NCBI GenBank assembly: GCA_002794785.1
Contig: NBBA01000001.1
Location: 1,922,001 to 1,986,000, forward strand
Length of the DNA stretch: 64,000 nt
Direction: 5' to 3'
Source: Coniferiporia sulphurascens
Taxonomy: Eukaryota; Basidiomycota; Agaricomycetes; Hymenochaetales; Hymenochaetaceae
Part shown: one piece after another, positions 22,729 through 34,600 of the stretch
Numbering within the stretch: position 1 is the first letter of the stretch
Layout of the letters: each line of letters starts with the position of its first letter
Translations under genes and position numbers: made by a program
Notes under the pieces: generated by a model
What the model was told of the DNA's origin: nothing
Database searches by the model: none
Seen by the model: only the letters and a program-made list of their open reading frames with translations

Positions 22729-24541
22729 TTAATTATGCTTCTGAAGGGCAAGGTGTTTCTCCAAACAAGCTAGCACCCGTTGCTTTGTGTACCTGGGTGC
22801 TACAGGGAGGCCTTGCTGCAACGCCCAACGACGGACAACATTAGGATCTAATGAATATGTCGTTAGAACTATTCGGCGCGAGCTTCGAGAGTAGCAGCCC
22901 ATGATTTATTGAAAGGCGTACAATCAGTGATGATCCCTTCGATGTTTCCCCATCCCATCACTTGCTCCACAATATTGAGCCTGTTCACCTGAAAGTTGAG
23001 TTGAATCACGTTGTCCCTCACATAATGAATGAAATACTTGCAGTCCAAATCTTCACTTTCAATCCAAGCCTCGCTGCCTCCCGCACCATCTCCCTGCTTG
23101 CAAATGGCTCGTAGTTCTCCAACAGTGGATCCGGGGATGGACTCTGGAAGGACTCGGCAGATGGAGAAAGAATGTCTGCGCCGAGCGTCCGCGCAGCTTG
23201 CGCGACTTTCTCTCCGAAAGAGGGTCCTGGGAACGAGGAAAGGTCCAGTCCTGCAAGCCACGGGGACGGCAACGAGGGGTCCGTGGGATGAAACGCAGTC
23301 TCGCTTGTAAACTTGTGAGGGAAAGCACACCCGATAATGTATTGAAGTTATGCATACTCGTCGATTAGTGCAGAAGTTATTATCGTTGGATCGAGTTTCT
23401 GTATAAAAATAAAATAAAAATGCGTCGGTCAGTGTTCCGAACCAGTCAATAGTTGCATGACACACCTTCATCTGTACCAATGTCCTCCAGTCAAAACTCT
23501 GATACTAGCAAAAAGAACCTATCGATCATAGCTTTGGATAGTCTCCAAATGACAGAGACCAACCGTGATCGAATCTTTATATCCGCTTTTCTCAAAAGCA
23601 TCATGTTGCCTCTCTACGAACTCGCGAACGTCCTTTGTACGATTTACATGACGCGGATCGACCTTGCTTTCAATATTCCACAATATATTACGTTCAGGAT
23701 CGGCGCATCGGGTAAAGTCGAAAACTTCTTGGAGTGTAGAGATGCGTGTTCCCGGATAAGTTAGCTGGAGTGCTAGTAGACGACCACATAAGCGATAAAA
23801 CAGACTAAAGGCTCGAAAATAAATGCGCACGATAATCGTCCTGTCTCAGTGATCCACAGTCAAGCGTCTTGAGCTGTGCTAAAGTGAGGTTTGCGATATA
23901 TTTCCCCACATAACTGTTTTTTGGAGGATGAGAATCAGCTCCCAAGAATGAAAGGCCATAGACCGAGCACTTACGGATAGTCAATATCACCGGGAAGCTA
24001 GATAGTTAATTTGACTGATAAGGGTTGAACGTATGGAAAGTTAGATGATGGCTTACAAGGGGGCCGGTATCCCGGCATTTTTGCGACACTATTTCCTCGT
24101 CATGCCAGACTACCACCACGCCATCCTGTTGGTGAACGTTCGTCTTGCTTCTCGTTTCTTTTGAGAAATAAAATTGACTGCTACCTTTGTAATGCCATTA
24201 TCAAGCTCAAGAGTCGTAGCGCCGTCTACGAGACCCCTAAACGTAAGGGCATCAACGATCAAGATGTTCGATTGTTGTACATAGGTACGGATTGCTTACC
24301 ATGCGAAGCTAGGCAATATGCTCTCCACTGTGTTCCCCCGTCCACCTCTATGTGCCTGAAAGTATATCAGTGGATAATCCTTTTGTATATAGCAGTGATC
24401 GGTTCCCCAAACCTGTACATCGAAATATTTGCTTCTGCTACGTTGATGTGCGAGCTTGGGACGCAGGACTTCTTGCTGTGGAGGGGCAAATAATCCGTCA
24501 ACGTGAAGGAACAGGACTAGATACTGAAGGAAGCTGGACAT
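22729..24541 (-). CDS. Glycerophosphodiester phosphodiesterase (GDPD), probably secreted
   Basis: TIM-barrel enzyme hydrolysing glycerophosphodiesters to glycerol-3-phosphate and an alcohol. Start at 24541: MSSFLQYLVLFLHVDGLFA resembles a signal peptide. An intron splits DVQ from AHRGGRGNTVES, which holds the catalytic His-Arg. The metal pair ELD (TTLELDNGIT) and the second catalytic His (VVVWHDE) follow. Further segments are STLQEVFDFT, NIESKVDP, GYKDSITVGL and SPSAESFQSP. The C-terminus reads EGIITDCTP, then LDPNVVRRWALQQG, ending LALQKHN with TAA at 22731-22729. Many introns (about eight). Internal exon joins between 22990 and 23360 are approximate. Confidence 0.85.
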
Positions 24542-24967
24542 CGTAGTCCGGAGAGGGGGCGAAAAGGATGGATGAAGACGCTGTTAGCTCCGGACTTGAG
24601 ACTCGAAGCCTGTCCCAGCCATACTACACCCGAGCACGGTGGTCAAGTCCCGGACCACTCGCTCTCAAAAATTTCGTTGGGCGACAGCCACTCAGATCTG
24701 CAAGAGTCGAACGTGTGCAAGCCTGCGTGATCCGGTACATGTGGTTGAAAGATGATAAATGTAGAATACGGGCGCCTCCACCGCCTTTCGTGTGCAAAGC
24801 TTCAAAAGCGTGCGTCGAAAGCTCGGCTATGGTGGCCATGATTAGCGGATGATGCCGAAGGCGGAAGTACGCGAACGTGCTTCGGATATTTCCTGGCCCA
24901 TTGCCGGTGCTGACCGAGTTCTTTTTGTCATTCATTACAGCAGAACTTGCTCGCCAGCAGGTCAGCC
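24542..24967. promoter_or_regulatory. GDPD/COX19 divergent promoter region
   Basis: Separates the start codons of two divergent genes (426 bp). Open frames inside it show no homology I recognise. No confident factor site was found. Confidence 0.4.
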
Positions 24968-25460
24968 ATGTCGATTGGAAGACCACAGTCGTTTTCAGCG
25001 CGTGTGAACGCTCCTCCGGACAGAGGCTCTTTCCCTCTTGACCACTATGGTGCGTCACATTTTACTGTTCGCGTTTGCGTTGCTCCGGCACAGCGGAGCA
25101 GAATCGAATGAAAGAAGTGTGCTTAGTCGTTTCCACAGGAGAGTGCAAGGACATGATGAAGGCGTACCTTGATTGTTTGCGTCAAAACGATGCGGTCTCG
25201 ACGCCATGTCGTGTAGCGAACAAAGCATACTTAGAGTGTCGGATGTCGAAGTGGGTTCGACTTGCTTCCTTCACCTGCAGCCCCATCGACTTCCCTTTTT
25301 TCCCTTCTTTAGAGACCTTATGGGGCGTGATGAATGGCATAACCTTGGGCTGGGCAACGTTGGGACGAACGAAAGTTCTGGCACTAAGCTATCGAGTTCA
25401 ACTCTACATAACCAAAGCGTCTCGCCTTCAGCGGCCGCAGCGGACACAGGGACAAAGTGA
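24968..25460 (+). CDS. COX19: Cytochrome c oxidase assembly protein Cox19 (twin CX9C)
   Basis: Small intermembrane-space protein needed for copper delivery to cytochrome oxidase. Start ATG at 24968 (MSIGRPQSFSACER). An intron after DHY joins to GECKDMMKAYLDC (first CX9C), then PCRVANKAYLEC (second CX9C). A second intron after CRMSK leads to DLMGRDEWHNLGLG, the family C-terminal signature. Stop at 25458-25460. It is convergent with the small gene at 25546. Confidence 0.93.
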
Positions 25461-25545
25461 GGACTGGGAACAGGACTTTGTTTATCGGAGACAGACAAGC
25501 CGTGTGTATAACTAATCTACCTACTTGTATTTTTATTGTGTATGT

Positions 25546-26060
25546 TTAGATATCGAACCACCGCTCGCTGACCTCCTTGAACGATAGACCCATGACATCA
25601 CGACATCCACGTCCAGCCTTTGATTTTCTCGCGAGCTTCGGACGCAGCCATCTCCGTCTACCCTTGCCCACCTCTGCGTTCTTGCCCGAAGATTGCACCT
25701 TTCTAATATGTTTTGGACTCGCGGTACGACGCACGAAGTAAACTTCAATTGGATACGTTTGGCAACTAATGACGTATGTACTTCCTTCACCCTCACTGGA
25801 AGAGTCCTCCACCTACGAAAACGCGTCAAACTTTCCCTCTCGGCATCTTTCGGGATCGTTATCATTGTCCATCGATACAATCTATGGAATGATGAAAAGC
25901 CCGCTGGGTATGCGGACCAGCGGGCTGTCGACACACCTGCCTCTCTGGGATAGCGTTCTCACTGGTGAAGGTTTAATCAATATTAATGACTACCTTCTAC
26001 TCTCTATGTGGCTAGCATCTACTTAGTGTATTGTAGCGGTGCTTCTACGTCTACGGACAT
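25546..26060 (-). CDS. Small basic protein of unknown function
   Basis: I do not recognise this gene. A consistent four-exon model can be read: ATG at 26060-26058 (MSVDVEAPLQYT), a short exon NENAIPERQ, an exon with MDNDNDPERCREGKFDAF, then after a 54-nt intron a last exon of about 80 codons. The last exon begins CQTYPIEVYFVRR, contains the strongly basic run RRRWLRPKLARKSKAGRG and ends SFKEVSERWFDI, TAA at 25548-25546. All three introns have GT and AG ends. The product would be about 118 residues, with an acidic N-terminal half and a basic C-terminal half. It could bind nucleic acid or chromatin, but that is only a guess from charge. Confidence 0.5.
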
Positions 26061-27207
26061 TGTTGCATAGCCTGATGTGCATCGTCAATATACATTCCTG
26101 GGTGTTTCCGAGAAGAATACAAGATTAGGAGATTCCACGCCCGTTTATGGCCGGAGAACGTGCACATTCAATTAAATCTTCAAATTTAAGATATTGACTT
26201 CGGCCGTAATTCTTGATTTAAATCAATGACGAGCGGCCGCCTTGGCTATGTATTTTCGACGTTCTCAAGCTAACGGACGGTTCAAGGTGAATCTGGAGAC
26301 GACAGTTCGAGTGTGCCCGCCTGTACTATCTCTGTCGTCTCCGTCAATCATTGTGCTTCGTCGAACCCACCGCGACTCAGAAGACAAGAAGACGAACGCG
26401 GGGGATGATCATGGCAGACCCGAGTGGACGGATATCCTAGGTAATCATGTGGACTCTGTGGTCCAATTTTGCCTGGCTTCTTGTCTATTCTCACTCGTTC
26501 AGTCATCTTGTGACAGAGCGGAAGATCTGATTTTTGTATTATCTCTCGCAGATGGCGCGTACACGCTGCCACGGTGGGAAAGAAATCGGGAGGAGTTACT
26601 CAGAGGGCGGCGACTTCAGAATACACTACACGACATGTGTTCCTAGATGGTAAACGTAATCCCTGTCGGTTGTTATCTGACGTGTGCCGTATGAAATAGG
26701 GAGTTTGCCATGTAAATGCTGAGCCCCAGCCGGTCTTGGCGGACATCAGGATTGCCTTAGGGGGTGGCGTGATAATGGAAAGTAGGGCGGTGGAGCGGAT
26801 TGGCTGATTGTCTCAACTATCAAATGCATTTTAAATAATATTTCGCTACAGCGTAGAGTGGCTTTAGAGGCTAGCCACAAATAAGTTAATAGCCACGCAA
26901 GCGGGTGATGCGAAGCGCTGTGTATCAAATTCTGACGAGAGGAAAGCATATCAGGGGGACACGTTAGGCGTGCGCGTGTCTCATGTCTTCTGAGGCGCGA
27001 AAAAGGGGTCCGAATCACGTGTATGCACACCCCCAATTGCGGCGAAACCATCTTGTGGCTGCTACCGGTAGATACACTTATAAGCAATGATAGAATGCAG
27101 CGTACCGCCCCCTGGTTTTCCTTCCCCAACTCCCCCATGTTCTGCGCATAACTTCTTCGAAGACAGCACATTATTGAGCTACATACCCAACTCGCGCAAC
27201 TGCAACC
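26061..27207. other. Intergenic region upstream of the STE20-like kinase
   Basis: No confident gene. A plus-strand frame at 26242-26646 ends in a stretch that looks somewhat coding (YTLPRWERNREELL) but has no recognisable domain. An E-box (ATCACGTG, 27014-27021) lies about 190 bp before the kinase ATG. Confidence 0.4.
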
Positions 27208-29634
27208 ATGCTATCCAAGTCGGACCAAATCCGTAAGGCCGCCGCTAATGTGAACACGCTTTTCATCGGCGCAGTTGACGACCGATGGCAAATGTTCAGG
27301 TCAGTACTGTTAACTCCCCCGACTTCTTTGTGATATCATTTCTTGACATTTGTTTCCTTTCCAGCGACGACCCCAATGACTACTCAATTGGTCGTCCCAT
27401 TGGCTTTGGAGCTTCCTCTATCGTCTACGCTGCCCGCTACATGCCAAAGGACGGCTCGCCTTGTGCAGTCAAGGTTGTCGATCTTGACAAGCTTCCGCCT
27501 CAGTCACTACGCCTCCTCCGCAGGGAGACGCAACTTATGAGCCTTTCAAAGCACCCCAACGTCCTTCGCGTTCGCGGCTCGTGGGTGGCAGGCCACAAGC
27601 TACATATTGCCCTCCGCCTTATGAAGTCAGGTAGCGTAGCTGATGTTATGCGCTATGGTTGGCCAGGCGGGATGGAAGAGGAGGTGGTCAAGTGTATACT
27701 TAGACAAGCCCTCGAGGGTCTCAAGTGCGTACTTCCCTCCGTCTGCTCGAGCGGAAGCTCATGCCAGTTCATTCTGCGCTCAGCTATCTCCATATTAACG
27801 GCTTCATTCACCGAGACATCAAGGCTGCAAACCTTCTGATTGATGATGATGGTACCGTTCTTCTCGGCGACCTCGGTGTCTCAGCGTCGCTTTCCGACGA
27901 AGAACCAACGCCGTCGCCTTCTGGCTCTCGACCTAGAGTGAATTTTGACACGGTATCCAGTGACCACCCTCGTCTATCATCTTCTCGTCTCCCGGCAAAG
28001 AAGCTGGGAAAGCGCAAGTCCTTTGTTGGAACGGTCAGTATTGCATACATTGCTTACAATTGACATTGCTGAGTAATTTCCCCAAACATGTTTTATATTG
28101 CATATATCGTGTGGTTTGCGGCCGCATACTTGACCAACTGATGTTTACTCATCCGGCGCGACTGGCCTATTCTTGTCGTCCTTCTCTCCGCCATATGCGC
28201 AAATTGTTGCACTCCGACGATTACACATATGCAGCCCTGTTGGATGGCGCCCGAGTTAATCTCAGGCAAACAGTATGATGCGAAAGCAGATATCTGGTCT
28301 TTTGGTATCACGGCTATCGAGCTTACCCAGGGCCGCGCACCCCGCTCTCGTGAGGCGCCTGCGCGAGTTCTTCTCAAAACGTGAGTTTGCGGTATTTCCA
28401 ATACTCATTTGTCTCATTCGGACCTGACCGAATTGCTATGGTGCAGCGTGCAGGAGGAGCCTCCATTATTTGCGCGTGAGAGTGGAAGTCACAAGTTTTC
28501 CAAGGCCTTTAAGGACATTGTTGAGAGCTGTCTTGTCAAAGACCCTTCCAGTCGACCGTCGGCAGCAGAGCTGCTAGAGTCACCATTTTTCAAGAGCGCA
28601 AAGAGGAAGAATTATCTCATTGGTGCTATTCTAAGTACGTGTTCAGTACTTCGGGAAAAATGCTCGTTTTTGAGAATGTATTTTTTGTTGTTGCAGAAGA
28701 CCTGCCCCCTCTGGTAGACCGTCAAGAGCGGCGCCTTGTCTCAGCCCAGCCCTTAAACGCAACAAGCCGTAGCTCGATGTCTTCATGGGACTTTTCTATG
28801 GAACTCCCGCGTACACCCACAGCGTCAACGCATGCATCACACTCGTTCTTTGGTGCCGGTCACTCTCATCATGCGCACCACTCTCAGCATCATAGCTTAA
28901 CGGTATCAAATACATCACGTCTAGATGCTCTTGAAGAAAATGCTTTCGCTGATGTGTTCACGCAATTAAAGCTTGCGCAGCCTTCACTTCGCAAATCCCA
29001 AGACGACGAAGAGAGCTGTACGATGTCTTCTTCATCCGAGAGCTCTGTATTTGAACTGTCGGAATCGGATCCAACTACGTCAGAGGCTGCATCGTCTTCT
29101 CTGCCTAGTTCGTCCGCTGCAACAACGCCTCTCAGTTGTTCCCCTGCCACGGCGCTTGACATACCTCTCGCACACGCCGACAACATGAACGAGCGTAATG
29201 ATGGCAGGTCTGGAAGTGGCATGTTGGACCCAGCCGCAATTCCTCAATCACAGCCCAAATCGACACGACCTTCACTGGGTAAAACTCTGGCACAAAAGGT
29301 CGTACAACCCTCACGCATGCGCAGGGGCTCGTCGCCCGCATCCGGGCAGGCGCGCCCGAACTTGGGCACGGCCCCATCACGGAAGCGCGTGCTGAGCGTG
29401 TCGGGGAGACCTTCAGCGCAAGTCTCTGCTTCCCCCCCTTCCTCGGCCCTACCCATGCAAACCCCGAATGTGGAACCGAATGACACGGACGCCGTCTCCA
29501 GCCGCTGGTGGAAGCTTGTCCGTAAGAATAGCTCTCCGAAGATCAGCGGCGACGGTTCAATCAGCGCCCTAGGTGTGAAGGAGAGTGAGCGTAAACGCGG
29601 CACGCTCGGCCGCATACTGGAACGCACGAAGTAA
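27208..29634 (+). CDS. STE20-family protein kinase, OSR1/SPAK (Fray)-like
   Basis: Start ATG at 27208 ([16 protein letters not shown]). A 62-nt intron splits MFS from [20 protein letters not shown] (Gly loop). The beta3 lysine is in [11 protein letters not shown]. Catalytic loop: [12 protein letters not shown]. The DFG position reads DLG ([11 protein letters not shown]). The activation loop carries a long Ser/Pro insert (about 27900-28020) before KSFVGT, then after a ~200-nt intron [21 protein letters not shown]. The kinase domain ends near [11 protein letters not shown]. The C-terminal third is Ser-rich and disordered, with a His-rich patch (28860-28900), ending RILERTK at 29634. Family kinases relay osmotic or polarity signals; the role here is inference. 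Confidence 0.9.
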
Positions 29635-30302
29635 ACTCCCACTCATACGCTACTTACTCAGCGACGCCTCCTTCATCCGTTGGGGACGAACACATTTTAT
29701 GAGAATGAGCGACACCGTACCCCGCAGCGGCCGCAGGCGTAGGGTTGCCTACACGCGCGACCATTGCATTGCTTTTGGCGACGGCAGCTTGTTCATCTTC
29801 CACACTGATTTTCTCCCCGATCATTGTTTATTCTTTCCGAGTTCATTTACTGCATTTCTCTTGCCTTGGTCAGTTACCAACGTCACAGAGTTTCGTTAGT
29901 GAGTTCACATACGTCTTCCACATTGAATCGACATCATGTACTACCATGGGACATCTCTCCGTATCTAGCACGTATTTTTTTGCATAACAGTCTTTCGCAA
30001 CGAAACGCACCATTCTCAAGCGCTTGCTTCTCGTAGCCCAATTTAGCGTTTAACATTAGTATATAATACGATGTGTTTTAGTATATAGGATTGTAAGTAA
30101 TGAAATTTCTCACGGCTTCCACCGACGCTACGCTTTCATGGTGGCACAGCCTCACCGAAGAGTTCTCGCGACCGGTTTTAATACTCGGAAAGAGCGTTTC
30201 GGTATCTCCTCTATCGCAACACTCATGACGTCGGAAGATGTTTAAGTAATGGTATTGCTCTAATGTGCGGTGTAACAAGGGGTCCACAAAGAACAAGTCT
30301 AT
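29635..30302. other. Convergent kinase/RIP1 3' flanks
   Basis: Lies between two stop codons on opposite strands; T-rich just after the kinase gene. No gene or RNA recognised. Confidence 0.4.
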
Positions 30303-31413
30303 TTACCCAATGACAAGCTTGCCCTCTGCCTCGTTGAACTCATATTGCGGCACTTCAAGGTTGAGCTGATGGGAAAAACGTAATTAAACCATCAACACCA
30401 AAGGAAGAGTAAAAAAAACAAGACGTACAGGTGCGGGGCCCCTGCGGACACGACCAGCTTTAAAGAGATAAAAAATTACCTATTAGAATAATATCGCGGT
30501 GAAACATAACGAGACGTACAGATATCGTAATGGGAACCATGGCATGGACAGAACCTAGTGTTTTGTAGTTGTATGATGAGTTGCTGTACTTCAACAAATG
30601 TCGAAGTCACTTACCATCCTCCGTAGTCACCCGACTCGCCAATGGGGACACAACCAAGGTGAGTGCAGATACCGAGCATGACGAGCCACTCAGGCTTCTT
30701 CGTCCTCGTCTCGTCACTTTCGGGGTCGCGGAGGGCTTTCCAATCCTCCTGGCGCGCTTCGTCGATTTCGCCTTGCGTACGATGACGCACGAAGACAGGC
30801 TTGCCACGCCATTTGATAATGACATTCTTGCCCTCGGGGATGCTTCCGAGTTCAACCTCGACTTTGGCCAGAGCAAGGACGTCCGCAGACGCGGCCATCG
30901 TTCCCAGGAACTCGGTCACGGTCGACTTGGCGACACTCGCGGTGAGCACGCCGAGGCCTCCAACCATGAAGTACTGGAGTGCACGGTTAGTCTCTGCCTT
31001 CGCCTGATAGTGGGAGAAGTCCGGAACAGAGGGCGCGTCCTGTACGCGCGCGGAAGTGTGTAGCAGACGCGGGGTAAGCGTGCCAGCGGACGATACTAGA
31101 TAACAGGTCAGATTTCAGTAACTCCGCACAACCCAGGTTTCCAAAGTTCAAGGCAAGAAGACGGGAAAAAAAGAAAAGGCGACGTACTGGTCGTAAAAGA
31201 CTTGGTCACCAGCCCAGATGCTGTTCGCGAAGTTCTAGTAACCCATGCAGCGGGTGCATCGGAACGCTCAGCGGGACCGTGCCCATGACCATGCCCGTCA
31301 GACGGTGCGCGGGTCGCAAAGCTGACGTGGAGGGCAGAAGGCACCCCCGAAGGTAGTGAGCGAACGGTGGGCGGGAGGGTGATCGCCTTTTTAATGGGGC
31401 GCAGGCTCGCCAT
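30303..31413 (-). CDS. RIP1: Ubiquinol-cytochrome c reductase Rieske iron-sulfur subunit
   Basis: 2Fe-2S subunit of mitochondrial complex III. Start at 31413 (MASLRPIKKAITLPP) gives an Arg/Ser-rich presequence. The hinge and membrane helix follow in the next exon (SHYQAKAETNRALQYFMVGG, AASADVLALAKVE). Cluster motif I CTHLGC is at about 30666-30648, motif II CPCHGSH at 30550-30530 after an intron. The last exon segments give GRVRRGPAPLNLEVPQYEF, ending KLVIG with TAA at 30305-30303. All four Fe-S ligands (two Cys, two His) and the disulfide cysteines are present. The presequence contains an unusual GHGHGHG run. Confidence 0.95.
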
Positions 31414-31545
31414 GGCCGTTGTCTGAGATGTGCGGAGGAAAGTTGACGACGTTGAAGAGGACTGAAATCGCAAGCGGCAAATTCTCCCCGGGTTCGTCCG
31501 TAACGTTGATTCGTGGTTAGTTACATAATCAAGGATCAGCATCAG

Positions 31546-31550
31546 CCAAT
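31546..31550 (+). promoter_or_regulatory. CCAAT box in the RIP1/adaptin divergent promoter
   Basis: AGCCAATAA lies 133 bp upstream of the RIP1 start. CCAAT boxes bound by the Hap2/3/5 complex are common before fungal respiratory genes; function here is inferred. Confidence 0.4.
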
Positions 31551-31618
31551 AACGGGCGCGTCATTGCATCGTCTCCCCGACTCGCCGTCGCGTCCTGTCT
31601 CTCTCTTTTGTCATTTAG

Positions 31619-34600
31619 ATGGATGTACCCTTTAATAAGTCAGGCGCTTCGAGCAGGGCGCACTACCAAGTTGTACGAAATGCTGAAAATGCACCAGAGC
31701 AGGCGGAAGAACTCCTACTTCAGGAGGTTGAGCGCATACGAACACGCATCGCGGGCAAGATGGTCAGCACGGTGCGTACCACCCTGAATCTTTCCAGAGT
31801 CATTGTCCTGACAGGGACACTTCAGTCTAAGCTGCGGAAGGACTTGATAGTACTCCTTTACTGTTCGAACAGCTCTGCCGAGGCGGTCAGACCTGTCTCG
31901 CTCGCGTTTGCCCTTCCTTCTGCTGTACACTTGGCAGAAGCGGGGAAAAAGACAAGTGAGAAATACGTCGGTACGTCGTCCAACTTGGTCTTGATAGCAA
32001 GGCTAAATTATCCTGTGAATAGGCTACCTCTTCTGCTCAGAAGTCATGCCACGAGGGCATGAATTAGAACTAATGCTCGTGAATACCGTTAGAAAAGTGC
32101 GTACCTAGCCTGCTACTCCCATTTTACGATCCTCCTCAATAATGTGTAATGGTAACCGTTACCGAAATAGGATCTGATCTCGCCCTCGAATGCAAGGATG
32201 GCACTTGCTCTGGAGTACTTAATATCATCCCCTTCGACTGATATTGTCCCGGCCGTACAGACTCATTGCGTCGAACTGCTATCACACCCCTCGTCAGTAT
32301 GTGTGATAATACTCTTGCCTTAGTGTGCAACTTACCATCATCTCATCTATGAAATTTTTGAACCGGCGTAACGACAGTGTGCGCATTAAAATCCTTGCCA
32401 TGCATGCTCTCTGCTCTCTTTCTCGTTATTCTACAGAATTATTGCACGACGAGAAAGTGAAACGCCTTGTGTTTAAAAGGCTTTCAGACGGAGACGAAAG
32501 TGTTGTGCGCGCCGCTCTAAGGATGTGCCTGACAATGGTTGGAGTATATTATAGCGGCCTCCTGCTTATGATTCCCCCTAACATTGATTCTAGGATGGAC
32601 TGCTTGAGAAAAGGAAGCTGGTACTCCATGCCATCTCGCTCATCCACCGCTTTTCGGATAAGCACGCACCAGAACAGTATTCGCAGTCTTTCAAGGTGGT
32701 TGTCCTAAATGCTCTTGCCAACTTGTTTGTCAAAGAAGAGAAATTGCCCATGTCCGTGGTGTATACGTCATTATCAACATGGCGCAAAAAGCTTATGAAA
32801 ACCCTTACTAGAAGTGATATTGCCAAGGAGCTCTTGCCGTCCCTGTTCTCCATCCTTCGACGTGCTGTGAAACACAACTATCAGCGTACGTGCCTCTGTC
32901 ACTACACACTTCAATTATCAGACGTTTTTGTGCATATGAGACTGATTGCTATAACTACAGCCATTATACTCGAGTGCTTCCGTCTTTTAGGGAGGTTCCC
33001 GACCCCCGTTACTTTCCGTTATATTCACTCTTTAATATCTCCCCAAAGCAAGACGGCACCGCCAGAGACAATGACGTCGATTAAAGCCAGGCCACAGTTA
33101 GATCACCCTATTGCCCTCATCCGACATTTTCTATCATCCCGCTCGCTGAATGAGCTCTTCTTATTCCTATCCTGCCTCGCCTGTCTGGATCCCGTGTTGT
33201 GGGCTGGTACACAAGCTACCGAAGCTTTATTGCTGAATGAACAAGAAGAACATGTAGACAATGTCGAATCTCATATACTAACAATACCGCCGGTATTGGA
33301 CCAATGGGAAGTAGAACGCGTACTAAGCTCTTTGGAGAGCGATGATGTTGGTGTACGGGCATTGGTAGGCATTCTATACCTTCACGATTTATCAGGTTCT
33401 TACAAAGTACAAAAGACCATCCAAATTCTGACCCCGCTTGAACCCTCGCTCATTACAGGCTGCTACGAACGTACCCTGGCGGCACTGCGAAACTTTTCCT
33501 CTACCTCTATATCGGGTGATCGAATTGGAAAGTCAGACGTTCGTGGAGTAGCTCGTGCAACTCAACTTGCACTTGAATTAGCGTTGGCAATTTCGTTGGG
33601 CAGAGAAACGACCGGAGATAAAAAAGATTCGGGACAGCTTTTTGCACAAAAGCTAAGTGAGATAACGGATATCTTTGGGCGAGCCGGAGGGGTTAATGGA
33701 GGGGTCGTCGAAATCGTTCTGAGTCGTGTGAGAAAAGGTTCGACTCAGTTTAGCCTATGAACTCAGCGTACAAGCATAAGACCTGACACCGAGCCTTATT
33801 ACGCAGAAGACGGCTCGGCGCAGCTCGCCTGTATACTCGGCTTATTTTCCCTTTTCGAACCTGAAGGACCTCAAGAAGCGGTCGTTTCAAAACCTGTTAA
33901 TTCAACACTTCTCCTCATCTTTCTTGCACTATCTTGCGAGTTAGCTCCGGCCCTTTCTTCTTGTTCGTCCGAAGTCTGCCAGGTCGTAAATCGTCTAGCG
34001 ACTATGTTAGATGGTTATCCGGGTAAGGATTCTAAATGTAAACGTCAATATGATCCCTTTGACGTGTTACTTAGTGGCGATGCAAGAGCCGATACTCTTG
34101 ACTATGGCACGGCTTACTGTTCTCCTTGTTTCTGTCGGTATACGACCGCCTGAGGTTGAATTCGCATCCCAAATCGTATGCCGTTTGCGTGATGCCACTA
34201 CGTCAGATAAAAAGCATGCTCTGTTACTCAAGGTTGGTGTCTTCAACCTTAATGACGTCTACTCTCGTTGACGGATGTCATCAGCGGCGTTGTGAACAGT
34301 TTATTGGTGTCGTAGATCATCCACAAAGGATATGTGGACTAATTGAAGGGTCAGAGAACTTACCCGTGAGTTCGCATAGGCGGCTGGGTCCTTCGAAGCG
34401 CCCCATTAACCTGAATTCTCAGCTGCCAGAATTTGCTCTGCTTCTCGATAAGGGAACGGAATTAGTATCGTCTGTACAGGAAGACTTTTCCCCGCCTCCT
34501 TCCAGAACTCTGTCTTCTTCCACAGACCCTGCAGCGTCTTTGTCGCAGAGCAAACTTCGGTATGATGCGTATGCTCCTCCCCCCGTAAACTCCCTGGGTC

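Noticed and set aside
24624..25058. 144-codon minus-strand frame
   Set aside because: Overlaps the COX19 first exon and promoter; no recognisable family and no splice partner.
26242..26646. 134-codon plus-strand frame
   Set aside because: No domain, and the N-terminal part does not look coding; kept only as a note in the intergenic entry.
26746..27171. 141-codon minus-strand frame upstream of the STE20-like kinase
   Set aside because: No motif; lies in the promoter region and has no sensible exon neighbours.
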